NCBI GenBank assembly: GCA_946800325.1 | Contig: CAMPEJ010000002.1 | Location: 372,001-436,000 of the forward strand | DNA length: 64,000 nucleotides | DNA from: Luzula sylvatica | Lineage: Eukaryota; Streptophyta; Magnoliopsida; Poales; Juncaceae | Direction of reading: 5' to 3' | Shown here: positions 51,400-63,085 of the stretch, piece by piece | How positions within the stretch are numbered: position 1 is the stretch's first letter | Layout: every line of letters begins with the position of its first letter | Position numbers and translations under genes: made by a program | Notes under the pieces: generated by a model | The model's input: only the letters and a program-made list of their open reading frames with translations | What the model was told of the DNA's origin: nothing | The model's database searches: none

Positions 51400-53427
51400 A
51401 TTTATATGTGGTAAAATATACGATTCAAATGATCTCAAAATACGTTATTTGAATTCTCCAAAGCATAAACAGATTGTTTTGAATCGAAAAACAAACTTTC
51501 TTAGTGTTTGTAAATTTTGGTGAAATGTTATGTGGTAAAATATACGATTCAAATGATCTCAAAATACGTCATTTGAACTCCCCAAAGCATAAACAAATTG
51601 TTTTGAATCGAAAAACAAACTTTCTTAGTGTTTGTAAATTTTGGTAAAATGTTATGTGGTAAAAGATACGATTCAAATGATCTCAAAATATGTTATTTGA
51701 ACTACCCAAAGCATAAACAGATTGTTTTGAATAGAAAAACAAACTTTCTTAGTGTTTGTAAATTTTGGTGAAATGTTATGTGGTAAAAGATACGATTCAA
51801 ATGATTTCAAAATACGTTATTTGAACTCCCCAAAGCATAAACAGATTGTTTTGAATCGAAAAACAAACTTTCTTAGTGTTTGTAAATTTTGGTGAAATGT
51901 TATGTGGTAAAAGATACGATTCGAATGATCTAAAAATATGTTATTTGAACTCCCCAAAGCATAAACAAATTGTTTTGAATCGAAAAACAAACTTTCGTAG
52001 TGTTTGCAAATTTTGGTGAAATGTTATGTAGTAAAAGATACGATTCCAATCATCTCAAAATACGTTATTTGAACTCCCCAAAGCATAAACAAATTGTTTT
52101 GAATCGAAAAACAAACTTTCTTAGTGTTTGTAAATTTTGGTGAAATGTTATGTTGTACATGATACGATTCAAATGATCTCAAAATACGTTATTTGAACTC
52201 CCCAAAGCATAAACAAATTGTTTTGAATCGAAAAATAAACTTTCTTAGTGTTTGGAAATTTTGGTAAAATGTTATGTGGTAACAGATACGATTCAAATGA
52301 TCTCAAAATACGTTATTTGAACTCCCCAAAGCATAAACATATTGTTTTGAATCGAAAAACAAACTTTCTTAGTGTTTGTAAATTTTGGTGAAATGTTATG
52401 TGGTAAAAGATACGATTCAAATGATCTCAAAATACGTTATTTGAACTCCCCAAAGCATAAACAGATTGTTTTGAATCGAAAAACAAACTTTCGTAGTGTT
52501 TGTAAATTTTGGTGAAATGTTATGTGGTACAAGATACGATTCAAATGATCTCAAAATACGTCATTTGAACTCCCCAAAGCATAAACAAATTGTTTTGAAT
52601 CGAAAAACAAACTTTCTTAGTGTTTGTAAATTTTGGTAAAATGTTATGTGGTAAAAGATACGATTCAAATGATCTCAAAATATGTTATTTGAACTACCCA
52701 AAGCATAAACAGATTGTTTTGAATAGAAAAACAAACTTTCTTAGTGTTTGTAAATTTTGGTGAAATGTTATGTGGTAAAAGATACGATTCAAATGATCTC
52801 AAAATACGTTATTTGAACTCCCCAAAGCATAAACAGATTGTTTTAAATCGAAAAACAAACTTTCTTAGTGTTTGTAAATTTTGGTGAAATGTTATGTGGT
52901 AAAAGATACGATTCGAATGATCTAAAAATATGTTATTTGAACTCCCCAAAGCATAAACAAATTGTTTTGAATCGAAAAACAAACTTTCGTAGTGTTTGTA
53001 AATTTTGGTGAAATGTTATGTAGTAAAAGATACGATTCCAATCATCTCAAAATACGTTATTTGAACTCCCCAAAGCATAAACAAATTGTTTTGAATCGAA
53101 AAACAAACTTTCTTAGTGTTTGTAAATTTTGGTGAAATGTTATGTGGTACAAGATACGATTCAAATGATCTCAAAATACGTTATTTGAACTCCCCAAAGC
53201 ATAAACAAATTGTTTTGAATCGAAAAACAAACTTTCTTAGTGTTTGGAAATTTTGGTAAAATGTTATGTGGTAACAGATACGATTCAAATGATCTCAAAA
53301 TACGTTATTTGAACTCCCCAAAGCATAAACATATTGTTTTGAATCGAAAAACAAACTTTCTTAGTGTTTGTAAATTTTGGTGAAATGTTATGTGGTAAAA
53401 GATACGATTCAAATGATTTCAAAATAC

Positions 53428-53458
53428 GATTCAAATGATTCAAATGATCTCAAAATAC
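53428..53458 (+). repeat. 155-bp monomer: single 31-bp insertion, copy 1
   Basis: One 31-bp unit (GATTCAAATGATTCAAATG then ATCTCAAAATAC) is added and the normal monomer end GTTATTTGAACTCC is kept. It can be read as an intermediate or a recombinant between a normal and a 163-bp monomer. The preceding segment has a private GATTTC. Confidence 0.9.
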
Positions 53459-53520
53459 GTTATTTGAACTCCCCAAAGCATAAACAGATTGTTTTGAATC
53501 GAAAAACAAACTTTCTTAGT

Positions 53521-54758
53521 GTTTAAAATTTTGGTGAAATGTTATGTAGTAAAAGATACGATTCAAATGATCTCAAAATACGTTATTTGAACTCCCCAAA
53601 GCATAAACAGATTGTTTTGAATCGAAAAACAAACTTTCTTAGTGTTTGTAAATTTTGGTGAAATGTTATGTAGTAAAAGATACGATTCAAATGATCTCAA
53701 AATACGTTATTTGAACTACCCAAAGCATAAACAGATTGTTTTGAATCGAAAAACAAACTTTCTTAGTGTTTGTAAATTTTGGTGAAATGATATGTGGTAA
53801 AAGATACGATTCAAATGATCTCAAAATACGTTATTTGAACTACCCAAAGCATAAACAGATTGTTTTGAATCGAAAAACAAACTTTCTTAGTGTTTGTAAA
53901 TTTTGGTGAAATGTTATGTGGTAAAAGATACGATTCAAATGATCTCAAAATACGTTATTTGAACTACCCAAAGCATAAACAGATTGTTTTGAATCGAAAA
54001 ACAAACTTTCTTAGTGTTTGTAAATTTTGGTGAAATGTTATGTGGTAAAAGATACGATTCAAATGATCTCAAAATACGTTATTTGAACTCCCCAAAGCAT
54101 AAACAGATTGTTTTGAATCGAAAAACAAACTTTCTTAGTGTTTAAAATTTTGGTGAAATGTTATGTAGTAAAAGATACGATTCAAATGATCTCAAAATAC
54201 GTTATTTGAACTCCCCAAAGCATAAACAGATTGTTTTGAATCGAAAAACAAACTTTCTTAGTGTTTGTAAATTTTGGTGAAATGTTATGTAGTAAAAGAT
54301 ACGATTCAAATGATCTCAAAATACGTTATTTGAACTACCCAAAGCATAAACAGATTGTTTTGAATCGAAAAACAAACTTTCTTAGTGTTTGTAAATTTTG
54401 GTGAAATGATATGTGGTAAAAGATACGATTCAAATGATCTCAAAATACGTTATTTGAACTACCCAAAGCATAAACAGATTGTTTTGAATCGAAAAACAAA
54501 CTTTCTTAGTGTTTGTAAATTTTGGTGAAATGTTATGTGGTAAAAGATACGATTCAAATGATCTCAAAATACGTTATTTGAACTACCCAAAGCATAAACA
54601 GATTGTTTTGAATCGAAAAACAAACTTTCTTAGTGTTTGTAAATTTTGGTGAAATGTTATGTGGTAAAAGATACGATTCAAATGATCTCAAAATACGTTA
54701 TTTGAACTCCCCAAAGCATAAACAGATTGTTTTGAATCGAAAAACAAACTTTCTTAGT
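53521..54758 (+). repeat. Tandem 5-mer duplication, two 619-bp copies with no visible difference
   Basis: The copies are 53521-54139 and 54140-54758, each starting at a TTTAAAATTTT monomer. Both carry GAAATGATAT (at 53784 and 54403), a T-to-A change I found nowhere else in the window. I read the copies base by base and saw no mismatch. This is the youngest-looking event in the window. Confidence 0.85.
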
Positions 54759-55272
54759 GTTTAAAATTTTGGTGAAATGTTATGTAGTAAAAGATACGAT
54801 TCAAATGATCTCAAAATACGTTATTTGAACTCCCCAAAGCATAAACAGATTGTTTTGAATCGGAAAACAAACTTTCTTAGTGTTTGTAAATTTTGGTGAA
54901 ATGTTATGTGGTAAAAGATACGATTCGAATGATCTAAAAATATGTTATTTGAACTCCCCAAAGCATAAACAAATTGTTTTGAATCGAAAAACAAACTTTC
55001 TTAGGGTTTGTAAATTTTGGTGAAATGTTATGTAGTAAAAGATACGATTCAAATGATCTCAAAATACGTTATTTGAACGCCCCAAAGCATAAACAGATTG
55101 TTTTGAATCGAAAAACAAACTTTCTTAGTGTTTGTAAATTTGGGTGAAATGTTATGTGGTAAAAGATACGATTCAAATGATCTCAAAATATGTTATTTGA
55201 ACTCCCCAAAGCATAAACAAATTGTTTTGAATCGAAAAACAAACTTTCTTAGTGTTTGTAAATTTTGGTAAA

Positions 55273-58200
55273 ATTTATATGTGGTAAAATATACGATTCA
55301 AATGATCTCAAAATACGTTATTTGAATTCTCCAAAGCATAAACAGATTGTTTTGAATCGAAAAACAAACTTTCTTAGTGTTTGTAAATTTTGGTGAAATG
55401 TTATGTGGTAAAATATACGATTCAAATGATCTCAAAATACGTCATTTGAACTCCCCAAAGCATAAACAAATTGTTTTGAATCGAAAAACAAACTTTCTTA
55501 GTGTTTGTAAATTTTGGTAAAATGTTATGTGGTAAAAGATACGATTCAAATGATCTCAAAATATGTTATTTGAACTACCCAAAGCATAAACAGATTGTTT
55601 TGAATAGAAAAACAAACTTTCTTAGTGTTTGTAAATTTTGGTGAAATGTTATGTGGTAAAAGATACGATTCAAATGATCTCAAAATACGTTATTTGAACT
55701 CCCCAAATCATAAACAGATTGTTTTGAATCGAAAAACAAACTTTCTTAGTGTTTGTAAATTTTGGTGAAATGTTATGTGGTAAAAGATACGATTCGAATG
55801 ATCTAAAAATATGTTATTTGAACTCCCCAAAGCATAAACAAATTGTTTTGAATCGAAAAACAAACTTTCGTAGTGTTTGCAAATTTTGGTGAAATGTTAT
55901 GTAGTAAAAGATACGATTCCAATCATCTCAAAATACGTTATTTGAACTCCCCAAAGCATAAACAAATTGTTTTGAATCGAAAAACAAACTTTCTTAGTGT
56001 TTGTAAATTTTGGTGAAATGTTATGTTGTACATGATACGATTCAAATGATCTCAAAATACGTTATTTGAACTCCCCAAAGCATAAACAAATTGTTTTGAA
56101 TCGAAAAATAAACTTTCTTAGTGTTTGGAAATTTTGGTAAAATGTTATGTGGTAACAGATACGATTCAAATGATCTCAAAATACGTTATTTGAACTCCCC
56201 AAAGCATAAACATATTGTTTTGAATCGAAAAACAAACTTTCTTAGTGTTTGTAAATTTTGGTGAAATGTTATGTGGTAAAAGATACGATTCAAATGATCT
56301 CAAAATACGTTATTTGAACTCCCCAAAGCATAAACAGATTGTTTTGAATCGAAAAACAAACTTTCTTAGTGTTTGTAAATTTTGGTGAAATGTTATGTGG
56401 TAAAAGATACGATTCAAATGATCTCAAAATACGTTATTTGAACTCCCCAAAGCATAAACAGATTGTTTTGAATCGAAAAACAAACTTTCGTAGTGTTTGT
56501 AAATTTTGGTGAAATGTTATGTGGTACAAGATACGATTCAAATGATCTCAAAATACGTCATTTGAACTCCCCAAAGCATAAACAAATTGTTTTGAATCGA
56601 AAAACAAACTTTCTTAGTGTTTGTAAATTTTGGTAAAATGTTATGTGGTAAAAGATACGATTCAAATGATCTCAAAATATGTTATTTGAACTACCCAAAG
56701 CATAAACAGATTGTTTTGAATAGAAAAACAAACTTTCTTAGTGTTTGTAAATTTTGGTGAAATGTTATGTGGTAAAAGATACGATTCAAATGATCTCAAA
56801 ATACGTTATTTGAACTCCCCAAAGCATAAACAGATTGTTTTGAATCGAAAAACAAACTTTCTTAGTGTTTGTAAATTTTGGTGAAATGTTATGTGGTAAA
56901 AGATACGATTCGAATGATCTAAAAATATGTTATTTGAACTCCCCAAAGCATAAACAAATTGTTTTGAATCGAAAAACAAACTTTCGTAGTGTTTGTAAAT
57001 TTTGGTGAAATGTTATGTAGTAAAAGATACGATTCCAATCATCTCAAAATACGTTATTTGAACTCCCCAAAGCATAAACAAATTGTTTTGAATCGAAAAA
57101 CAAACTTTCTTAGTGTTTGTAAATTTTGGTGAAATGTTATGTGGTACAAGATACGATTCAAATGATCTCAAAATACGTTATTTGAACTCCCCAAAGCATA
57201 AACAAATTGTTTTGAATCGAAAAACAAACTTTCTTAGTGTTTGGAAATTTTGGTAAAATGTTATGTGGTAACAGATACGATTCAAATGATCTCAAAATAC
57301 GTTATTTGAACTCCCCAAAGCATAAACATATTGTTTTGAATCGAAAAACAAACTTTCTTAGTGTTTGTAAATTTTGGTGAAATGTTATGTGGTAAAAGAT
57401 ACGATTCAAATGATCTCAAAATACGATTCAAATGATTCAAATGATCTCAAAATACGTTATTTGAACTCCCCAAAGCATAAACAGATTGTTTTGAATCGAA
57501 AAACAAACTTTCTTAGTGTTTAAAATTTTGGTGAAATGTTATGTAGTAAAAGATACGATTCAAATGATCTCAAAATACGTTATTTGAACTCCCCAAAGCA
57601 TAAACAGATTGTTTTGAATCGAAAAACAAACTTTCTTAGTGTTTGTAAATTTTGGTGAAATGTTATGTAGTAAAAGATACGATTCAAATGATCTCAAAAT
57701 ACGTTATTTGAACTACCCAAAGCATAAACAGATTGTTTTGAATCGAAAAACAAACTTTCTTAGTGTTTGTAAATTTTGGTGAAATGTTATGTGGTAAAAG
57801 ATACGATTCAAATGATCTCAAAATACGTTATTTGAACTACCCAAAGCATAAACAGATTGTTTTGAATCGAAAAACAAACTTTCTTAGTGTTTGTAAATTT
57901 TGGTGAAATGTTATGTGGTAAAAGATACGATTCAAATGATCTCAAAATACGTTATTTGAACTACCCAAAGCATAAACAGATTGTTTTGAATCGAAAAACA
58001 AACTTTCTTAGTGTTTGTAAATTTTGGTGAAATGTTATGTGGTAAAAGATACGATTCAAATGATCTCAAAATACGTTATTTGAACTCCCCAAAGCATAAA
58101 CAGATTGTTTTGAATCGAAAAACAAACTTTCTTAGTGTTTAAAATTTTGGTGAAATGTTATGTAGTAAAAGATACGATTCAAATGATCTCAAAATACGTT

Positions 58201-58650
58201 ATTTGAACTCCCCAAAGCATAAACAGATTGTTTTGAATCGGAAAACAAACTTTCTTAGTGTTTGTAAATTTTGGTGAAATGTTATGTGGTAAAAGATACG
58301 ATTCGAATGATCTAAAAATATGTTATTTGAACTCCCCAAAGCATAAACAAATTGTTTTGAATCGAAAAACAAACTTTCTTAGGGTTTGTAAATTTTGGTG
58401 AAATGTTATGTAGTAAAAGATACGATTCAAATGATCTCAAAATACGTTATTTGAACTCCCCAAAGCATAAACAGATTGTTTTGAATCGAAAAACAAACTT
58501 TCTTAGTGTTTGTAAATTTGGGTGAAATGTTATGTGGTAAAAGATACGATTCAAATGATCTCAAAATATGTTATTTGAACTCCCCAAAGCATAAACAAAT
58601 TGTTTTGAATCGAAAAACAAACTTTCTTAGTGTTTGTAAATTTTGGTAAA
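55273..58650 (+). repeat. 28-mer derivative, 27-mer (3,378 bp)
   Basis: The length is 27x124 plus a +31 monomer at 57425, plus 1, minus 2. GTACATG is at 56028. It carries one more canonical monomer near 56,300-56,420 than the neighbouring units and lacks some CTACCC monomers. Confidence 0.85.
57425..57455 (+). repeat. 155-bp monomer, copy 2
   Basis: It lies 3,997 bp (32 monomers with indels) after copy 1. The same 31-bp unit is followed by the normal monomer end and a TTTAAAATTTT monomer. Confidence 0.9.
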
Positions 58651-58818
58651 ATTTATATGTGGTAAAATATACGATTCAAATGATCTCAAAATACGTTATT
58701 TGAATTCTCCAAAGCATAAACAGATTGTTTTGAATCGAAAAACAAACTTTCTTAGTGTTTGTAAATTTTGGTGAAATGTTATGTGGTAAAAGATACGATT
58801 CAAATGATCTCAAAATAC

Positions 58819-58849
58819 GATTCAAATGATTCAAATGATCTCAAAATAC
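58819..58849 (+). repeat. 155-bp monomer, copy 3
   Basis: It lies 1,394 bp after copy 2 and marks the start of the second 11-mer copy. Confidence 0.9.
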
Positions 58850-59635
58850 GTTATTTGAACTCCCCAAAGCATAAACAGATTGTTTTGAATCGAAAAACAA
58901 ACTTTCTTAGTGTTTAAAATTTTGGTGAAATGTTATGTAGTAAAAGATACGATTCAAATGATCTCAAAATACGTTATTTGAACTCCCCAAAGCATAAACA
59001 GATTGTTTTGAATCGAAAAACAAACTTTCTTAGTGTTTGTAAATTTTGGTGAAATGTTATGTAGTAAAAGATACGATTCAAATGATCTCAAAATACGTTA
59101 TTTGAACTACCCAAAGCATAAACAGATTGTTTTGAATCGAAAAACAAACTTTCTTAGTGTTTGTAAATTTTGGTGAAATGTTATGTGGTAAAAGATACGA
59201 TTCAAATGATCTCAAAATACGTTATTTGAACTACCCAAAGCATAAACAGATTGTTTTGAATCGAAAAACAAACTTTCTTAGTGTTTGTAAATTTTGGTGA
59301 AATGTTATGTGGTAAAAGATACGATTCAAATGATCTCAAAATACGTTATTTGAACTACCCAAAGCATAAACAGATTGTTTTGAATCGAAAAACAAACTTT
59401 CTTAGTGTTTGTAAATTTTGGTGAAATGTTATGTGGTAAAAGATACGATTCAAATGATCTCAAAATACGTTATTTGAACTCCCCAAAGCATAAACAGATT
59501 GTTTTGAATCGAAAAACAAACTTTCTTAGTGTTTAAAATTTTGGTGAAATGTTATGTAGTAAAAGATACGATTCAAATGATCTCAAAATACGTTATTTGA
59601 ACTCCCCAAAGCATAAACAGATTGTTTTGAATCGG

Positions 59636-61372
59636 AAAACAAACTTTCTTAGTGTTTGTAAATTTTGGTGAAATGTTATGTGGTAAAAGATACGATTCGA
59701 ATGATCTAAAAATATGTTATTTGAACTCCCCAAAGCATAAACAAATTGTTTTGAATCGAAAAACAAACTTTCTTAGGGTTTGTAAATTTTGGTGAAATGT
59801 TATGTAGTAAAAGATACGATTCAAATGATCTCAAAATACGTTATTTGAACTCCCCAAAGCATAAACAGATTGTTTTGAATCGAAAAACAAACTTTCTTAG
59901 TGTTTGTAAATTTGGGTGAAATGTTATGTGGTAAAAGATACGATTCAAATGATCTCAAAATATGTTATTTGAACTCCCCAAAGCATAAACAAATTGTTTT
60001 GAATCGAAAAACAAACTTTCTTAGTGTTTGTAAATTTTGGTAAAATTTATATGTGGTAAAATATACGATTCAAATGATCTCAAAATACGTTATTTGAATT
60101 CTCCAAAGCATAAACAGATTGTTTTGAATCGAAAAACAAACTTTCTTAGTGTTTGTAAATTTTGGTGAAATGTTATGTGGTAAAATATACGATTCAAATG
60201 ATCTCAAAATACGTCATTTGAACTCCCCAAAGCATAAACAAATTGTTTTGAATCGAAAAACAAACTTTCTTAGTGTTTGTAAATTTTGGTAAAATGTTAT
60301 GTGGTAAAAGATACGATTCAAATGATCTCAAAATATGTTATTTGAACTACCCAAAGCATAAACAGATTGTTTTGAATAGAAAAACAAACTTTCTTAGTGT
60401 TTGTAAATTTTGGTGAAATGTTATGTGGTAAAAGATACGATTCAAATGATCTCAAAATACGTTATTTGAACTCCCCAAAGCATAAACAGATTGTTTTGAA
60501 TCGGAAAACAAACTTTCTTAGTGTTTGTAAATTTTGGTGAAATGTTATGTGGTAAAAGATACGATTCGAATGATCTAAAAATATGTTATTTGAACTCCCC
60601 AAAGCATAAACAAATTGTTTTGAATCGAAAAACAAACTTTCTTAGGGTTTGTAAATTTTGGTGAAATGTTATGTAGTAAAAGATACGATTCAAATGATCT
60701 CAAAATACGTTATTTGAACTCCCCAAAGCATAAACAGATTGTTTTGAATCGAAAAACAAACTTTCTTAGTGTTTGTAAATTTGGGTGAAATGTTATGTGG
60801 TAAAAGATACGATTCAAATGATCTCAAAATATGTTATTTGAACTCCCCAAAGCATAAACAAATTGTTTTGAATCGAAAAACAAACTTTCTTAGTGTTTGT
60901 AAATTTTGGTAAAATTTATATGTGGTAAAATATACGATTCAAATGATCTCAAAATACGTTATTTGAATTCTCCAAAGCATAAACAGATTGTTTTGAATCG
61001 AAAAACAAACTTTCTTAGTGTTTGTAAATTTTGGTGAAATGTTATGTGGTAAAATATACGATTCAAATGATCTCAAAATACGTCATTTGAACTCCCCAAA
61101 GCATAAACAAATTGTTTTGAATCGAAAAACAAACTTTCTTAGTGTTTGTAAATTTTGGTAAAATGTTATGTGGTAAAAGATACGATTCAAATGATCTCAA
61201 AATATGTTATTTGAACTACCCAAAGCATAAACAGATTGTTTTGAATAGAAAAACAAACTTTCTTAGTGTTTGTAAATTTTGGTGAAATGTTATGTGGTAA
61301 AAGATACGATTCAAATGATCTCAAAATACGTTATTTGAACTCCCCAAAGCATAAACAGATTGTTTTGAATCG
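59636..61372 (+). repeat. Tandem 7-mer duplication (869 bp per copy)
   Basis: The CGGAAAAC monomer near 59636 recurs at about 60505, and the +1 bp TTTATATG monomer recurs at 60045 and 60914, both 869 bp apart (7x124+1). This event overlaps the end of the 11-mer duplication. The AGGGTTTG monomer is included in both copies. The unit after 61372 returns to CGAAAAAC. Confidence 0.83.
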
Positions 61373-62941
61373 AAAAACAAACTTTCTTAGTGTTTGTAAA
61401 TTTTGGTGAAATGTTATGTGGTAAAAGATACGATTCGAATGATCTAAAAATATGTTATTTGAACTCCCCAAAGCATAAACAAATTGTTTTGAATCGAAAA
61501 ACAAACTTTCGTAGTGTTTGCAAATTTTGGTGAAATGTTATGTAGTAAAAGATACGATTCCAATCATCTCAAAATACGTTATTTGAACTCCCCAAAGCAT
61601 AAACAAATTGTTTTGAATCGAAAAACAAACTTTCTTAGTGTTTGTAAATTTTGGTGAAATGTTATGTTGTACATGATACGATTCAAATGATCTCAAAATA
61701 CGTTATTTGAACTCCCCAAAGCATAAACAAATTGTTTTGAATCGAAAAATAAACTTTCTTAGTGTTTGGAAATTTTGGTAAAATGTTATGTGGTAACAGA
61801 TACGATTCAAATGATCTCAAAATACGTTATTTGAACTCCCCAAAGCATAAACATATTGTTTTGAATCGAAAAACAAACTTTCTTAGTGTTTGTAAATTTT
61901 GGTGAAATGTTATGTGGTAAAAGATACGATTCAAATGATCTCAAAATACGTTATTTGAACTCCCCAAAGCATAAACAGATTGTTTTGAATCGAAAAACAA
62001 ACTTTCGTAGTGTTTGTAAATTTTGGTGAAATGTTATGTGGTACAAGATACGATTCAAATGATCTCAAAATACGTCATTTGAACTCCCCAAAGCATAAAC
62101 AAATTGTTTTGAATCGAAAAACAAACTTTCTTAGTGTTTGTAAATTTTGGTAAAATGTTATGTGGTAAAAGATACGATTCAAATGATCTCAAAATATGTT
62201 ATTTGAACTACCCAAAGCATAAACAGATTGTTTTGAATAGAAAAACAAACTTTCTTAGTGTTTGTAAATTTTGGTGAAATGTTATGTGGTAAAAGATACG
62301 ATTCAAATGATCTCAAAATACGTTATTTGAACTCCCCAAAGCATAAACAGATTGTTTTGAATCGAAAAACAAACTTTCTTAGTGTTTGTAAATTTTGGTG
62401 AAATGTTATGTGGTAAAAGATACGATTCGAATGATCTAAAAATATGTTATTTGAACTCCCCAAAGCATAAACAAATTGTTTTGAATCGAAAAACAAACTT
62501 TCGTAGTGATTGTAAATTTTGGTGAAATGTTATGTAGTAAAAGATACGATTCCAATCATCTCAAAATACGTTATTTGAACTCCCCAAAGCATAAACAAAT
62601 TGTTTTGAATCGAAAAACAAACTTTCTTAGTGTTTGTAAATTTTGGTGAAATGTTATGTGGTACAAGATACGATTCAAATGATCTCAAAATACGTTATTT
62701 GAACTCCCCAAAGCATAAACAAATTGTTTTGAATCGAAAAACAAACTTTCTTAGTGTTTGGAAATTTTGGTAAAATGTTATGTGGTAACAGATACGATTC
62801 AAATGATCTCAAAATACGTTATTTGAACTCCCCAAAGCATAAACATATTGTTTTGAATCGAAAAACAAACTTTCTTAGTGTTTGTAAATTTTGGTGAAAT
62901 GTTATGTGGTAAAAGATACGATTCAAATGATCTCAAAATAC
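60914..62941 (+). repeat. Domain C, last HOR unit before the right-end segment
   Basis: It follows the 28-mer order again from the +1 bp monomer, with GTACATG at 61669 and a private GTGATTGTAAA near 62507. It then switches into the 22-/15-mer order of domain B at the GTAACAG monomer near 62784 and the GATT-type long monomer at 62942. Confidence 0.75.
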
Positions 62942-62993
62942 GATTCAAATGATTCAAATGATCTCAAAATACGATTCAAATGATTCAAATGAT
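62942..62993 (+). repeat. Long monomer, GATT type, copy 4
   Basis: This is the only 163-bp monomer in the right third of the window, almost 20 kb from copy 3. It is flanked by the same monomers as in 38-43 kb, so a stretch of the domain B order reappears here. Confidence 0.9.
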
Positions 62994-63085
62994 CCCAAAG
63001 CATAAACAGATTGTTTTGAATCGAAAAACAAACTGTCTTAGTGTTTGTAAATTTTGGTGAAATGTTATCTGGAAAAAGATACGAT

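Larger units (their letters stand above)
51400..55272 (+). repeat. 28-mer derivative, 31-mer (3,873 bp)
   Basis: The first part follows the 28-mer, with GTACATG at 52155. It then has a 155-bp monomer at 53428 and a duplicated 5-mer, making 31 monomers. The length is 31x124+31+1-3. Private changes are GATTTCAAAA near 51803 and TTTTAAATCG near 52842. Confidence 0.87.
57425..60212 (+). repeat. Tandem 11-mer duplication (1,394 bp per copy)
   Basis: The copies are 57425-58818 and 58819-60212. Both begin at a 31-bp insertion and contain two TTTAAAATTTT monomers, three CTACCC monomers, a CGGAAAAC monomer, an AGGGTTTG monomer and a +1 bp TTTATATG monomer (58651 and 60045). The second copy exits into the normal ATATACG/CGTCATTT monomer where the first runs into the second insertion. 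Confidence 0.85.
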
